Source of the DNA: Porticoccaceae bacterium
GTDB taxonomy: Bacteria; Pseudomonadota; Gammaproteobacteria; Pseudomonadales; Porticoccaceae
Direction: 5' to 3'
Assembly (NCBI GenBank): GCA_028822155.1
Contig: JAPKEJ010000027.1
Location: forward strand, 1-33,984
Length of the DNA: 33,984 nt
The notes under the pieces are model-generated. The model was not told where the DNA came from. It did not search any database and saw only the letters and a program-made list of their open reading frames with translations. Positions within the stretch are counted from its first letter, which is position 1, and the number at the start of each line of letters is the position of its first letter. The position numbers and the translations under genes are program-made. Shown here one piece after another: positions 1-8,454 of this stretch.

Positions 1-77
1 CGTTGGCATCAGGTGCATATGGTCAATACACTACACCAGGAAGTGTCTGGGGTGCTACCATTAACTTCAGCTTCTAG
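1..77 (+). CDS. TonB-dependent receptor, C-terminal tail (partial)
   Basis: Only the last 24 codons lie in the window, in the frame that ends with TAG at 75-77. They read LASGAYGQYTTPGSVWGATI and then NFSF, a final outer-membrane beta-strand ending in Phe, as beta-barrel proteins do. The tail is nearly the same as the end of the complete receptor at 292-2937 (LASGSHAQYVLPGAIWGATL, then NYSF), so this is the upstream member of a tandem pair of receptor paralogues. The substrate cannot be told from this fragment. Confidence 0.85.
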   Translation, partial: LASGAYGQYTTPGSVWGATINFSF

Positions 78-109
78 TCTATATTTTAGAGAATGTGCAA
101 AACAAAAAA

Positions 110-135
110 GGACGGGCTTGCCCGTCCTTTTTTTT
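110..135 (+). terminator. Intrinsic terminator of the upstream receptor gene
   Basis: A perfect 8-bp GC-rich stem (GGACGGGC, 110-117, and GCCCGTCC, 120-127) with a TT loop is followed by eight T residues (128-135) and preceded by an A-rich stretch. It lies 32 bp after the stop codon of the partial receptor gene, so that gene is transcriptionally separated from the next receptor. Confidence 0.9.
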
Positions 136-204
136 GTCTATGCATTCACAAAATTGCACCTTCAATTATAAAATGTGAATAGTCTCTTATTTCCCGATAC
201 CCAC

Positions 205-232
205 TGGTCACAGTCTATTAATTGCATATTAT
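205..232 (+). promoter_or_regulatory. Possible sigma-70 promoter of the receptor gene at 292
   Basis: TGGTCA (205-210) and TATTAT (227-232) are separated by 16 bp. They match the -35 box in 4 of 6 and the -10 box in 5 of 6 positions. They lie between the terminator at 110-135 and the start codon at 292, where a promoter is required. The assignment is by eye, and the AT-rich context makes chance matches likely. Confidence 0.3.
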
Positions 233-291
233 GTGAAAATGTATTACTTTCCTTCCGGGAAAATTCTAACCAAAATCATCAGGGGTAAATT

Positions 292-2937
292 ATGCATAAC
301 AAATCATTTCGCACACTCAGTGCGTTAGCTGTCGCTATCGCTACAGCGTCTAGTGGCGCCTATGCAGCGCAGCTAGAGGAAATTATAGTAACGGCACAAA
401 AGCGGGCGGAAAGCTTGCAAGAGGTTCCTGTTTCTTTGACTGCTATTAGTGGATCGAAAATCGAAGATGCTGGCATGCATAGCTTTGCTGAGCTATCTGC
501 GTATGTCCCTAATTTGGCCATTACAGAAAACGCAGTAAACACTATTATCTCAATGAGGGGCATTAGCGTTGGAGCCAATCAGTCTTTCGAGCAATCAGTA
601 GGCGTTTTTGTTGATGGCATTCACTACGGTAAAGGTCGTCAAATCAGAACAGGCTTATTTGATATCCAGCAAGCTGAAGTAGTACGGGGTCCTCAGGGAG
701 TTTTATTCGGCAAGAATACGCTTGCAGGTGCGATTAATGTAACCACAGCAACACCAGACACTGATGAAGAATTTGGCGGTAAAATATCTATCGGTAAAGA
801 GTCGTTTGACGGTACAACAATTCAAGGTCACCTAACAGGCTCAATTGGTGACACCATCGGATTACGTCTCGCCTACAAAGATCGTACTAATGATGGTGCG
901 TGGAGCAACACATATGCTGGCGCGGTAACTAAGAGCATGCCGACAACTGATGAGACAATGTGGCGTGCTAGTGCTACTTGGGAGCCTACTGACTCGACGA
1001 GAGTAGAGCTTAAGCATTCTAATAACGATAATGTGAAACTCGGCCAGGACTCAATGGCGACCTTGTTTAGCCCTGTACAGAATCTAGGCGCGGCTGCAGG
1101 CCTAATGTACGGCGTAATGGGTGTTGTTCATCCTAATTTTGCTTCAATTACTACTAACGGTGAGAATGACCCTTATAGAGATGCAATTGCCCTTGGCGGT
1201 TGTGTACATGAGGCTTCCTTAGGGAAGAGTTCCGCAGTGTGTGCTGCCGGTGGTGAGCGGCCCGAAGGGACTGACACCTCAACAGCAGATACATCTCTGA
1301 ACTTCGAGATGGAACTAGATAATGGCTACACCATAAATGCTACCTTAGGTAGAGGACGGTACTCTTATCAGGACGGCTTAGATGCTGATTGGTTGCCGCT
1401 TCGCTTTATCGGCCAGTCTACATTCTCAGAGTATGATCATACGAGCCAAGAGTTCCGCATCGCATCTCCAACTGATGAGAAATTTTCGTGGGTGGCTGGC
1501 GTTTATTTATCTAAACAAACCCAAGAACAGTGGACGCTTACCTCGGTAGATGGCACGTTTGGGCTTCCTTCGATGCTAATGAAAACGATTCTAGGTGGTG
1601 GTAATCCTGCGTATGGACTGCCAACGTTCCTTGCATTCAGTCCTGCTCAAGTAGCTGGAATTAATGCAACGACTGTAGTCCCTGGAACAGGCGGCTTAAC
1701 GCTGGACCAGCTAGCTGCTGCAACGGGTGGAGCATTAGACTATCGTTTCCAAGTCGGCGTTGAGGGTTCTACGATGTGGTCACAGATGGCGCGAGTTGGT
1801 GAATATAGACAAGATTCAAATGCGAAAGCTGCCTTCTACCAAGGTACATGGAATCTAACTGATTCAGTCACCTTTACAGCTGGAGCTCGATACACAGAAG
1901 AAACAAAACGAGCTCATGCCCAAACTTATAACACATCTAGCTATAACGGTTTAGCGACTCCAGACGCTAATCCACTACTGGGTGCTCTCTCGGGTGCTCT
2001 GTTTAGCATTTATGATCATTCGTTTGATGAAGACCGAGGAACTCACCAGTTTATTCCTTCTATGAACTTGGAATGGGCAAGATCAGAAGACAGTATGCTC
2101 TACCTAAGCTACTCGGAAGGATTTAAGAGTGGAGGCTTTAACTCAACAGACTCTCAGCTTCCTCTGTTCACAGCAGATGGTCCGCAAGCAAATATTCCTG
2201 GACCAGGATTTGAATATGAAGATGAGAATGCTGAATCCTGGGAGATCGGTGGAAAGCACACTCTAATGGACGGTTCTATGACCTTGAACTGGGCGTACTA
2301 CGATAGTGAATACAAGAATCAACAGGTATCAACGTTTGTGGGTCTTGGCTTCGTAGTGACTAACGCAGCAAGTGCTAGCGTTTCAGGCCTCGAAGTTGAC
2401 ATGCAGTGGCAGGCGACTGATCACCTAAGATTAGGCACTAGTCTCGCCCTCAATGATGGTAAATATGACGACTTCCCTGGAGCTGGCTGTACCGCTGCTC
2501 AGCAGTCTGACTTAGCTGTAGGTGCATCGTCTGGAACCTGTGTAGCTGAGTTTGGAGCTGATGGAACACGGATTGGAATAAGCCAGAATCTAGCAGGTGG
2601 GCAGATTGGAAACGACTATAACGGTAGTATTAACATAGACTATACTCGCTCTGTATTTGGTAGCTTGGCCTGGTCTACAGGCGTCGACTTCCAATTCACT
2701 GATGGTTTTTTCATGACCGGTGATCTTGATCCTATCGATTATGAGTCAGGGTTTACTAAAACCAACATCCGTACTGGTGTAGCTGGAGAGAATTGGTCGG
2801 TGATGCTTTACGGTAAAAACGTATTTGATAAGGTTACCCCTCAAGGCGCTTTTGATATACCACTTGCCTCCGGATCACACGCACAGTATGTTCTTCCTGG
2901 GGCAATCTGGGGTGCTACGCTTAACTACAGCTTCTAA
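292..2937 (+). CDS. TonB-dependent outer-membrane receptor
   Basis: An 881-residue outer-membrane active transporter driven by TonB-ExbBD. The start is set by AGGGG 7 bp upstream of ATG. A signal peptide covers about residues 1-25 (cleavage near AYA-AQ) and is followed by a TonB box, EEIIVTAQKR (29-38). The plug domain has typical motifs (SLQEVPVSLTAISG; VVRGPQGVLFGKNTLAGAIN), then a beta-barrel that ends in an aromatic strand (LNYSF). Two Cys pairs (GGCVHEA...VCAAGG and GAGCTAA...GTCVAEF) probably form disulfides in extracellular loops. The family resembles the large marine and sphingomonad receptors with EEIIVTAQKR boxes. The substrate is unknown, and no transport or catabolic partner lies beside it except the paralogous receptor just upstream. 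It is probably transcribed alone, as terminators lie on both sides. Confidence 0.93.
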   Translation: MHNKSFRTLSALAVAIATASSGAYAAQLEEIIVTAQKRAESLQEVPVSLTAISGSKIEDAGMHSFAELSAYVPNLAITENAVNTIISMRGISVGANQSFEQSVGVFVDGIHYGKGRQIRTGLFDIQQAEVVRGPQGVLFGKNTLAGAINVTTATPDTDEEFGGKISIGKESFDGTTIQGHLTGSIGDTIGLRLAYKDRTNDGAWSNTYAGAVTKSMPTTDETMWRASATWEPTDSTRVELKHSNNDNVKLGQDSMATLFSPVQNLGAAAGLMYGVMGVVHPNFASITTNGENDPYRDAIALGGCVHEASLGKSSAVCAAGGERPEGTDTSTADTSLNFEMELDNGYTINATLGRGRYSYQDGLDADWLPLRFIGQSTFSEYDHTSQEFRIASPTDEKFSWVAGVYLSKQTQEQWTLTSVDGTFGLPSMLMKTILGGGNPAYGLPTFLAFSPAQVAGINATTVVPGTGGLTLDQLAAATGGALDYRFQVGVEGSTMWSQMARVGEYRQDSNAKAAFYQGTWNLTDSVTFTAGARYTEETKRAHAQTYNTSSYNGLATPDANPLLGALSGALFSIYDHSFDEDRGTHQFIPSMNLEWARSEDSMLYLSYSEGFKSGGFNSTDSQLPLFTADGPQANIPGPGFEYEDENAESWEIGGKHTLMDGSMTLNWAYYDSEYKNQQVSTFVGLGFVVTNAASASVSGLEVDMQWQATDHLRLGTSLALNDGKYDDFPGAGCTAAQQSDLAVGASSGTCVAEFGADGTRIGISQNLAGGQIGNDYNGSINIDYTRSVFGSLAWSTGVDFQFTDGFFMTGDLDPIDYESGFTKTNIRTGVAGENWSVMLYGKNVFDKVTPQGAFDIPLASGSHAQYVLPGAIWGATLNYSF

Positions 2938-2965
2938 TCTATATAATAGAAAAGTAGTAACTCTT

Positions 2966-2996
2966 AAAGGGGCAGTTTTTAACTGCCCCTTTTTTT
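2966..2996 (+). terminator. Intrinsic terminator of the receptor gene
   Basis: A perfect 12-bp stem, AAAGGGGCAGTT (2966-2977) and its complement (2981-2992), encloses a TTT loop and runs into a T tract ending at 2996. It begins 28 bp after the stop codon. Its position relative to the stop is like that of the terminator at 110-135, although the stem sequence is different. Confidence 0.92.
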
Positions 2997-3372
2997 GTCC
3001 AGAATTTTATTTCAATCATTATCCATTCTGAATATATCTGGCCACCACATGCTGCCTGATGTTGTGACTAACCTGTCATGTTGGGACAGTACTATGGCCT
3101 TCGGTTGGGTTATGATCAGCGAAAGCATTTTTTGGCGATAAATTGAAAGACTTCTACAATAACCATAGATAATCGCGGTTTTTGCCGATCTCAACAGATA
3201 AGCAAGAGACTATGATATTCGACATTCACCGCCACTAATCAAAAATACAGTTAACTCGGTCCTTTTTTGTTTTGTGACCCTAACGTCATATTCAGTCGAA
3301 GCGGTAATGCTGATTTAGGCTATGATAGGACAATAAAAGCTTGTCAATTTCCATGAAGAGAATGAGAACACT
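2997..3372. other. Intergenic region before the SDR operon
   Basis: I see no convincing gene in these 376 bp. The only open frames are short and lack a ribosome-binding site or a recognisable product. A TATGAT at 3321-3326 is a possible -10 element for the operon starting at 3373, but no good -35 box sits at the right distance. Confidence 0.5.
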
Positions 3373-4167
3373 ATGAGAAATAAAACAGCACTAGTCACTG
3401 GGGCATCGGACGGAATCGGTCTAGAGTTTTGTAAGATTCTCGCGTCTCATGGATATAACCTTATATTAGTAGCTCGAAGGGAAGCTAAGCTAAAAGAGGT
3501 AGCCATCCATTTGACTCAATCTAAGGGCATTCAATGCACTGTTATTGCTGCAGACTTATCCTTACCCCAGGCGGCTCAGCTCCTTTTTCAAAACACTAAA
3601 GACCAAGGGTTACAGGTTGATTTCTTGATTAACAATGCTGGACTCTTACACAACGGTCCTTTTTGTGAATTGAGTTTAGCTGCACAAGAAACCATGATTA
3701 CCGTCAATGTACTGGCGTTAACTTCTCTCACCCACTTATTCGCTAATGATATGGCGGTTCGCAAAACTGGCTATATTCTTAATGTCGCATCACTAGCGGC
3801 CTGGACACCTATCCCCACTCAAAATGTCTACGCAGCAACGAAAGCCTATGTATTGGCCTTTACCCAGGCTTTGGCTGATGAGATGAATGCAGCGGGCAAT
3901 GGCGTAATGATCTCGGCACTCTGCCCCGGCTACACCGCAACCAAAATGATGGACAACCCTGACCAAGGAGCCACATTACGGATTCCATCCAATATGATGA
4001 TGTCGTCTAAAGACGTTGCTAACCAAGGCATTGCCGGTTGCTTATCTGGAAAACATACTATAGTCCCAGGTATGTCTAATAAAATTACTACTGCTATTAC
4101 TCATCTTGCTCCCAAAATGACCTTCGCAAAAATGTTGGGTCGTTTTTATCGAAAGAACATGAATTAA
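3373..4167 (+). CDS. Classical short-chain dehydrogenase/reductase (SDR)
   Basis: A 264-residue NAD(P)-dependent oxidoreductase with a complete classical SDR signature: cofactor loop TGASDGIG (9-16), NNAG (87-90), and catalytic Ser140, Tyr153 and Lys157 (YAATK). An Arg pair after beta-2 (VARR, about 33-36) suggests preference for NADPH. The overall type is DltE-like, the same broad SDR group that holds acyl/alkyl-DHAP reductases (yeast Ayr1, mammalian PexRAP). That kinship and the AGPS-type gene two places downstream make a reductase of acyl- or alkyl-DHAP an attractive inference, but substrate cannot be read from an SDR sequence. It is the first gene of the five-gene forward operon, and the next gene starts 53 bp later. 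No strong Shine-Dalgarno is visible (GAGAA near 3365). Confidence 0.9.
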   Translation: MRNKTALVTGASDGIGLEFCKILASHGYNLILVARREAKLKEVAIHLTQSKGIQCTVIAADLSLPQAAQLLFQNTKDQGLQVDFLINNAGLLHNGPFCELSLAAQETMITVNVLALTSLTHLFANDMAVRKTGYILNVASLAAWTPIPTQNVYAATKAYVLAFTQALADEMNAAGNGVMISALCPGYTATKMMDNPDQGATLRIPSNMMMSSKDVANQGIAGCLSGKHTIVPGMSNKITTAITHLAPKMTFAKMLGRFYRKNMN

Positions 4168-4220
4168 TTGGTTAAATTAACTAACTATTGCTCATCTTCT
4201 CATTGAATAAAGAGGTTTCT

Positions 4221-5195
4221 ATGGATCAACAAATCGTAAGTAAGGTTCTTATTACCGGCGCTAATGGGTTTATTGGTAACACCCTAATGCGTTATTACAA
4301 ACAACAAGGCACCGCGGTTGTCGGCGTTGATCTTTGCGGTAACGGCGATGATATTATTGAGGGCGACATTTCTGAGCCCGAAACGATTAGCCACCTACTT
4401 AAGGAATGCGATGTAATTGTCCACACCGCCGCCTTGGTTTCCAATGCCATGAAAGATAGCGATATGTGGCGGGTTAATGTATTAGCAACACGCAATTTAA
4501 TCGCCGCAGCAAAACAACATAAGGTTCGCCGCTTTGTGCAGATCTCATCAATCGTCGCCTATGGCAACACCGCGGCAGGAGAACTTGATGAAGACCACCC
4601 CGTCCATGCTGATGGCGGCAGTTACGTACTTACAAAACTAGCCTCAGAGCACGCGGTTCTGGTAGCCCAAGCTAGCGGTGGTATTGAAGTAGTCATCTTA
4701 CGTCCTGGTGATGTCTATGGCCCAGGTAGTCGGCCCTGGATAATTGCGCCACTTGAGGCCATCGCTAAAAACCAATTTATGCTCCCTGCCAAAGGTGAGG
4801 GGTTCTTTAGACCCGTCTATGTTGATGACCTGATTAGGGGTATCGACTTGGCCGTTTGCCACCCTGACGCAGCAGGAGAGATTTTTAATCTGTCTTGCGA
4901 AAGATATATCACGACTAAAGAATACTTTGCTCCCCATTATCAGTGGTTAGATAAAAAAGGCCCCATGTTAGTCTCCACTAAAGTGGCCCTCAGAGTATCG
5001 GCAATCGCATCTAAAGTTGCCGACCTTATGGGTAACCTAAATGAGGCCTCCCCAGCCACCGTGGCACAACTCGCCACCAAGAGCTGGTTCTCAATCAGGA
5101 AAGCTGAGCGCATTCTCGGCTGGAAGCCGGAAATATCCTTCGAAGAAGGCATGAAGCGCTCACATCAGTGGGCCAAAGATAATAATCTTGTATAA
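4221..5195 (+). CDS. NAD-dependent epimerase/dehydratase (extended SDR)
   Basis: A 324-residue extended SDR. The ATG at 4221 is preferred over an in-frame start 33 bp upstream because AAAGAGG lies 6 bp before it and the cofactor motif TGANGFIG (12-19) then falls at the usual distance from the N-terminus. Other family marks are the Asp at the end of beta-2 (VGVDLCG), HTAALV, the catalytic Tyr135/Lys139 (YVLTK) and RPGDVYGPG (161-169). This group includes 3-beta-hydroxysteroid dehydrogenases, dihydroflavonol reductase-like enzymes and sugar epimerases. The substrate is not determined here. It lies between a classical SDR and an AGPS-type flavoprotein, 32 bp upstream of the latter, which points to a lipid or glycerol-phosphate substrate rather than a nucleotide sugar. 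Confidence 0.9.
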   Translation: MDQQIVSKVLITGANGFIGNTLMRYYKQQGTAVVGVDLCGNGDDIIEGDISEPETISHLLKECDVIVHTAALVSNAMKDSDMWRVNVLATRNLIAAAKQHKVRRFVQISSIVAYGNTAAGELDEDHPVHADGGSYVLTKLASEHAVLVAQASGGIEVVILRPGDVYGPGSRPWIIAPLEAIAKNQFMLPAKGEGFFRPVYVDDLIRGIDLAVCHPDAAGEIFNLSCERYITTKEYFAPHYQWLDKKGPMLVSTKVALRVSAIASKVADLMGNLNEASPATVAQLATKSWFSIRKAERILGWKPEISFEEGMKRSHQWAKDNNLV

Positions 5196-5227
5196 CACTA
5201 AATCTAATTAATATTAAGGTAACACGC

Positions 5228-6844
5228 ATGCGTCTATGGAACGGTTGGGGTAACGAAAACAGTGATTTAACGATGGCGTTAAATAGTAGTTTGCGAATGT
5301 TACTGGAAGCTTTAGTTGGCCCAGCCACTGCCTTACCGCAGGCAACACTTGAGCAGGTTATTAATAAAGTCCCTGCGTCACGACTCGAAGATCATCCTCT
5401 TATCAGTACTGACCCTGAGACTCGAGTACGTCATGCGCGCGGTCAAAGTCTACCTGATTGGTTAGATATGCACAGTGGTGACGTAGATACCTTTCCCGAC
5501 GGGGTAGCATCGCCTGAATCTCCAAAAGAAGTAAGGCAATTGCTGGATCATGCCAAAGCCAATGATATTGTCGTCATTCCTTATGGCGGCGGGACCTCAG
5601 TGGTCGGGCATATCAATCCTGATACAGATGAAAGACCCGTATTGACCATTGATATGGGGCAGATGAATAAGCTCATCGATATTGACCCAGAAAGCCAACT
5701 GGCAACATTTGGCGCAGGCACCCCCGGGCCCGCGGTTGAAGCGCAATTAAAAGAACATGGATTTACCCTAGGTCATTTTCCACAGTCATGGGAGCTTTCC
5801 ACTGTAGGTGGTTGGGTAGCAAGCCGATCAAGTGGCCAGCAATCTATTCATTACGGTCGCATCGAGAATCTGTTTGCTGGGGGCACCATTGAAACTCTCG
5901 CTGGCACATTGGAGATACCGACGATTCCGGCATCCTCCGCTGGGCCTGATGTGCGTGAGATGATTTTGGGTTCTGAGGGCCGTATGGGAATCATTACCGA
6001 TGTAAAAGTACGGATAACTCCTATCCCTGAAAAAGAACACTTTCAGGTCGTCTTCTTCCCGTCGTGGGAAGTAGGCATTAGCGTGGCTAGAGAGCTCATA
6101 CAGCAGCGTGTTGCCCTTTCTATGGTCAGACTTAGCAATCCCCTTGAAACCACTAGTTTGCTCTATATGGGCGCTGGTGACGATTCTAGCGGGGTCTTTG
6201 CCCTAGAGAAGGCTCTGGAAGAAAAAGGCATTAGTTCTGGTAAAGTGATGATGACCTTTGGAGTGACAGGCTCAGCTCGTCACTGTGATACAGCACATCA
6301 ATTAGCGCTGGACCATTGTAGCGCTTATGGTGGTGTGGCTGATCAGTCAGGTCTGGGTGATAACTGGGCTCATGGTCGATACCGTGCCCCCTATTTGCGT
6401 GACCCACTGGGCGCCGAAGGCTACGCCGCTGATACTATGGAAACTGCTGTTGACTGGTCTAGAGTTCCCCAAGCTTCTGAAGCAATTGAGGATGCGATTC
6501 GCAACGCTCTGTCCGACGAAGGAGAAAAGGTGCATGCCTACACCCACCTTTCACATGTCTATGGTCAAGGTTCAAGTATTTACACAACTTACCTTTTTCG
6601 TTTAGGTGATAGCTACCAACAGGGAATGGCGCGTTGGGCAAAACTAAAAGACGCCGGTGCACAGCAAATTGTTGCCTTTGGCGGCACCATTAGCCACCAA
6701 CATGGTGTGGGTAAAGACCATAGAAACTACTTGGCGTCTGAAAAAGGCGCACTGGGCATCGCAGCAATTAGTAACCTCTGCGAACTATTTGACCCCAAGG
6801 GCCAGATGAACCCAGGGAAACTACTCCCAGACAGCGAGCACTGA
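5228..6844 (+). CDS. FAD-linked oxidase of the alkyl-DHAP synthase (AGPS) type
   Basis: A 538-residue flavoprotein of the vanillyl-alcohol-oxidase/PCMH superfamily. The N-terminus RLWNGWGNENSD resembles the KWNGWGYNDS start of eukaryotic alkylglycerone-phosphate synthase. The FAD pyrophosphate loop is PYGGGTSVVG (118-127), and STVGGWVASRSSGQQSIHYG (191-210) is the second flavin contact. Arg301 lies in SMVRLSNP, aligning with a conserved Arg of AGPS (TSIRL), and the C-terminal signature is SHQHGVGKDH (489-498), where animal enzymes read SHHHGVGK. The end FDPKGQMNPGKL is typical. AGPS exchanges the acyl chain of acyl-DHAP for a fatty alcohol to make an ether bond, and related bacterial proteins may instead be hydroxy-acid oxidases. 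It is followed by a GlpD gene after 5 bp, which supports a DHAP-linked role. AAGGTAA precedes the ATG. Confidence 0.87.
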   Translation: MRLWNGWGNENSDLTMALNSSLRMLLEALVGPATALPQATLEQVINKVPASRLEDHPLISTDPETRVRHARGQSLPDWLDMHSGDVDTFPDGVASPESPKEVRQLLDHAKANDIVVIPYGGGTSVVGHINPDTDERPVLTIDMGQMNKLIDIDPESQLATFGAGTPGPAVEAQLKEHGFTLGHFPQSWELSTVGGWVASRSSGQQSIHYGRIENLFAGGTIETLAGTLEIPTIPASSAGPDVREMILGSEGRMGIITDVKVRITPIPEKEHFQVVFFPSWEVGISVARELIQQRVALSMVRLSNPLETTSLLYMGAGDDSSGVFALEKALEEKGISSGKVMMTFGVTGSARHCDTAHQLALDHCSAYGGVADQSGLGDNWAHGRYRAPYLRDPLGAEGYAADTMETAVDWSRVPQASEAIEDAIRNALSDEGEKVHAYTHLSHVYGQGSSIYTTYLFRLGDSYQQGMARWAKLKDAGAQQIVAFGGTISHQHGVGKDHRNYLASEKGALGIAAISNLCELFDPKGQMNPGKLLPDSEH

Positions 6845-6849
6845 ACACC

Positions 6850-8442
6850 GTGAGTACATTTACAAACCGTAGCGACATGCTCGCCAAAATGCGTAAAGGT
6901 GAGTCTCTTGAATGGGATATTATCGTTGTAGGGGGCGGAATTACCGGTGCCGGGGTGCTGCGAGAAGCTACCCGACGAGGTTATAGCGCCTTACTATTGG
7001 AACAACAGGACTTCTCCTGGGGAACGTCCAGTCGTTCATCAAAAATGGTTCATGGTGGCTTACGATATCTTGCCGCAGGTGACGTTAAGTTAACTAAAGA
7101 GTCTGTGGTAGAACGCGAGCGCTTACTGAAAGAGGCGCCGGGCCTAGTTAACCGTATTGCCTTTTATTTTAGCTTCCGCAAAGGTTTATGGCCTGGTCGC
7201 TGGGCGATGACGGTTATTTTAGGTCTCTACGGCTTTCTCGCAGGAATTAGGGATCATCGCTACTGCAATAACAAAGCCCTGCAACAACAATTCAGCGGCC
7301 TGGACAATACAAACCTTAAAGGGGCAAGCTGTTACACCGACGCCATGGTTGATGACTCTCGTTTAGTTTTAAGAGTGTTGCATGACAGCGTTGCCCAAGG
7401 CGCGAGTATTTTAAATTACACCAAGGTCAGTGATCTAGTTATCGAACACGATCGGGTGACTGGTGTACTTATTGAAGATTCCGAGAACGATCAGCTGATT
7501 AAACTCAGCGCGTCTGTCGTTATTAATGCCACAGGCGCTTGGGCTGACCGACTGCGCAACCGCGTCAATAAGGAAAAGCGTGTGCGCCCGCTACGTGGAA
7601 GCCACCTAGTTATTCCGACAAGCTTTTATAAGGTGTCAGATGTTCTCACCTTTTTACATCCAGATGACAAGCGTGGCGTCTATATTTATCCGTGGGAAGG
7701 CACCACGGTAATTGGTACTACCGATATCGACCATAATGAAGACCTAGACATAGAGGCCAGCATCTCTAATCAAGAAGTTGACTACCTAATTAAGGGATTC
7801 AACAGTCAACTCCTTAACAAGGTAGTGTCACGGTCAGAGATAGTCTCTACTTGGGCCGGCGTGCGGCCAGTCATCGGTTCGGAGCAAGCTAAAGACCCCT
7901 CTAAAGAGCGTCGAGATCATGCGGTTTGGCAAGACCAGGGATTAATTACCGTTTCTGGCGGTAAATTAACTACCTTTAGATTGATCGCACTCGATGCCTT
8001 GGCTGCGGCAGGCCCACAATTGCCAGACCCAAAGCCCTTTGATGATGATCGTATGTTTATTACCCCAGAGATTAGTCCTCAAACCTTAGCTCCCGGCAAA
8101 CCAGATTGGGCGCAACGTCTGCTGGGCCGTTACGGTACCGATGCAGAAAGCATACTAGAACAAGCTTCTGAAACAGAGCATGAGCCGATAGGATCAACAG
8201 AGTTTTGTCTAGCTGAATGCCGCTGGGCGAGCAAGAATGAGTCGGTTCAACACCTTGATGATCTGCTCTTACGTCGCACGCGTCTTGGCATGTGTATTGC
8301 CAATGGCGGTGAAGCAATTTTTGACGAACTACAACAAATCTGTAGCGACGAACTACAATGGAACAATGACCGCTGGGAAAAAGAATTAATCCGCTACAAA
8401 ACTATTTGGCAGAGGTGCTACAGCTTACCCAACCCCCTTTAG
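6850..8442 (+). CDS. glpD: FAD-dependent glycerol-3-phosphate dehydrogenase (GlpD-type)
   Basis: A 530-residue flavoprotein that would oxidise glycerol 3-phosphate (or an alkyl derivative) to the DHAP form and pass electrons to quinone at the inner membrane. The dinucleotide fold VVGGGITGAG (26-35) and the family block SSRSSKMVHGGLRYL (60-74) are intact, as are YTDAMVDDSRLVL and the C-terminal VSGGKLTTFR. The GTG at 6850 is the most likely start, 5 bp after the upstream stop; an ATG at 6877 is a weaker alternative since only about 15 residues would precede the FAD fold. The extremely short spacing on both sides (5 bp and 12 bp) implies translational coupling with the AGPS-type and kinase genes. 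It may be a pathway-specific paralogue rather than the general glycerol-catabolic GlpD. Confidence 0.88.
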   Translation: MSTFTNRSDMLAKMRKGESLEWDIIVVGGGITGAGVLREATRRGYSALLLEQQDFSWGTSSRSSKMVHGGLRYLAAGDVKLTKESVVERERLLKEAPGLVNRIAFYFSFRKGLWPGRWAMTVILGLYGFLAGIRDHRYCNNKALQQQFSGLDNTNLKGASCYTDAMVDDSRLVLRVLHDSVAQGASILNYTKVSDLVIEHDRVTGVLIEDSENDQLIKLSASVVINATGAWADRLRNRVNKEKRVRPLRGSHLVIPTSFYKVSDVLTFLHPDDKRGVYIYPWEGTTVIGTTDIDHNEDLDIEASISNQEVDYLIKGFNSQLLNKVVSRSEIVSTWAGVRPVIGSEQAKDPSKERRDHAVWQDQGLITVSGGKLTTFRLIALDALAAAGPQLPDPKPFDDDRMFITPEISPQTLAPGKPDWAQRLLGRYGTDAESILEQASETEHEPIGSTEFCLAECRWASKNESVQHLDDLLLRRTRLGMCIANGGEAIFDELQQICSDELQWNNDRWEKELIRYKTIWQRCYSLPNPL

Positions 8443-8454
8443 AGGCAGGTTACT

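Noticed and set aside
3012-3194. Reverse open frame of 60 codons between the receptor and SDR genes
   Set aside because: No ribosome-binding site, no family features and a low-complexity AT-rich context.
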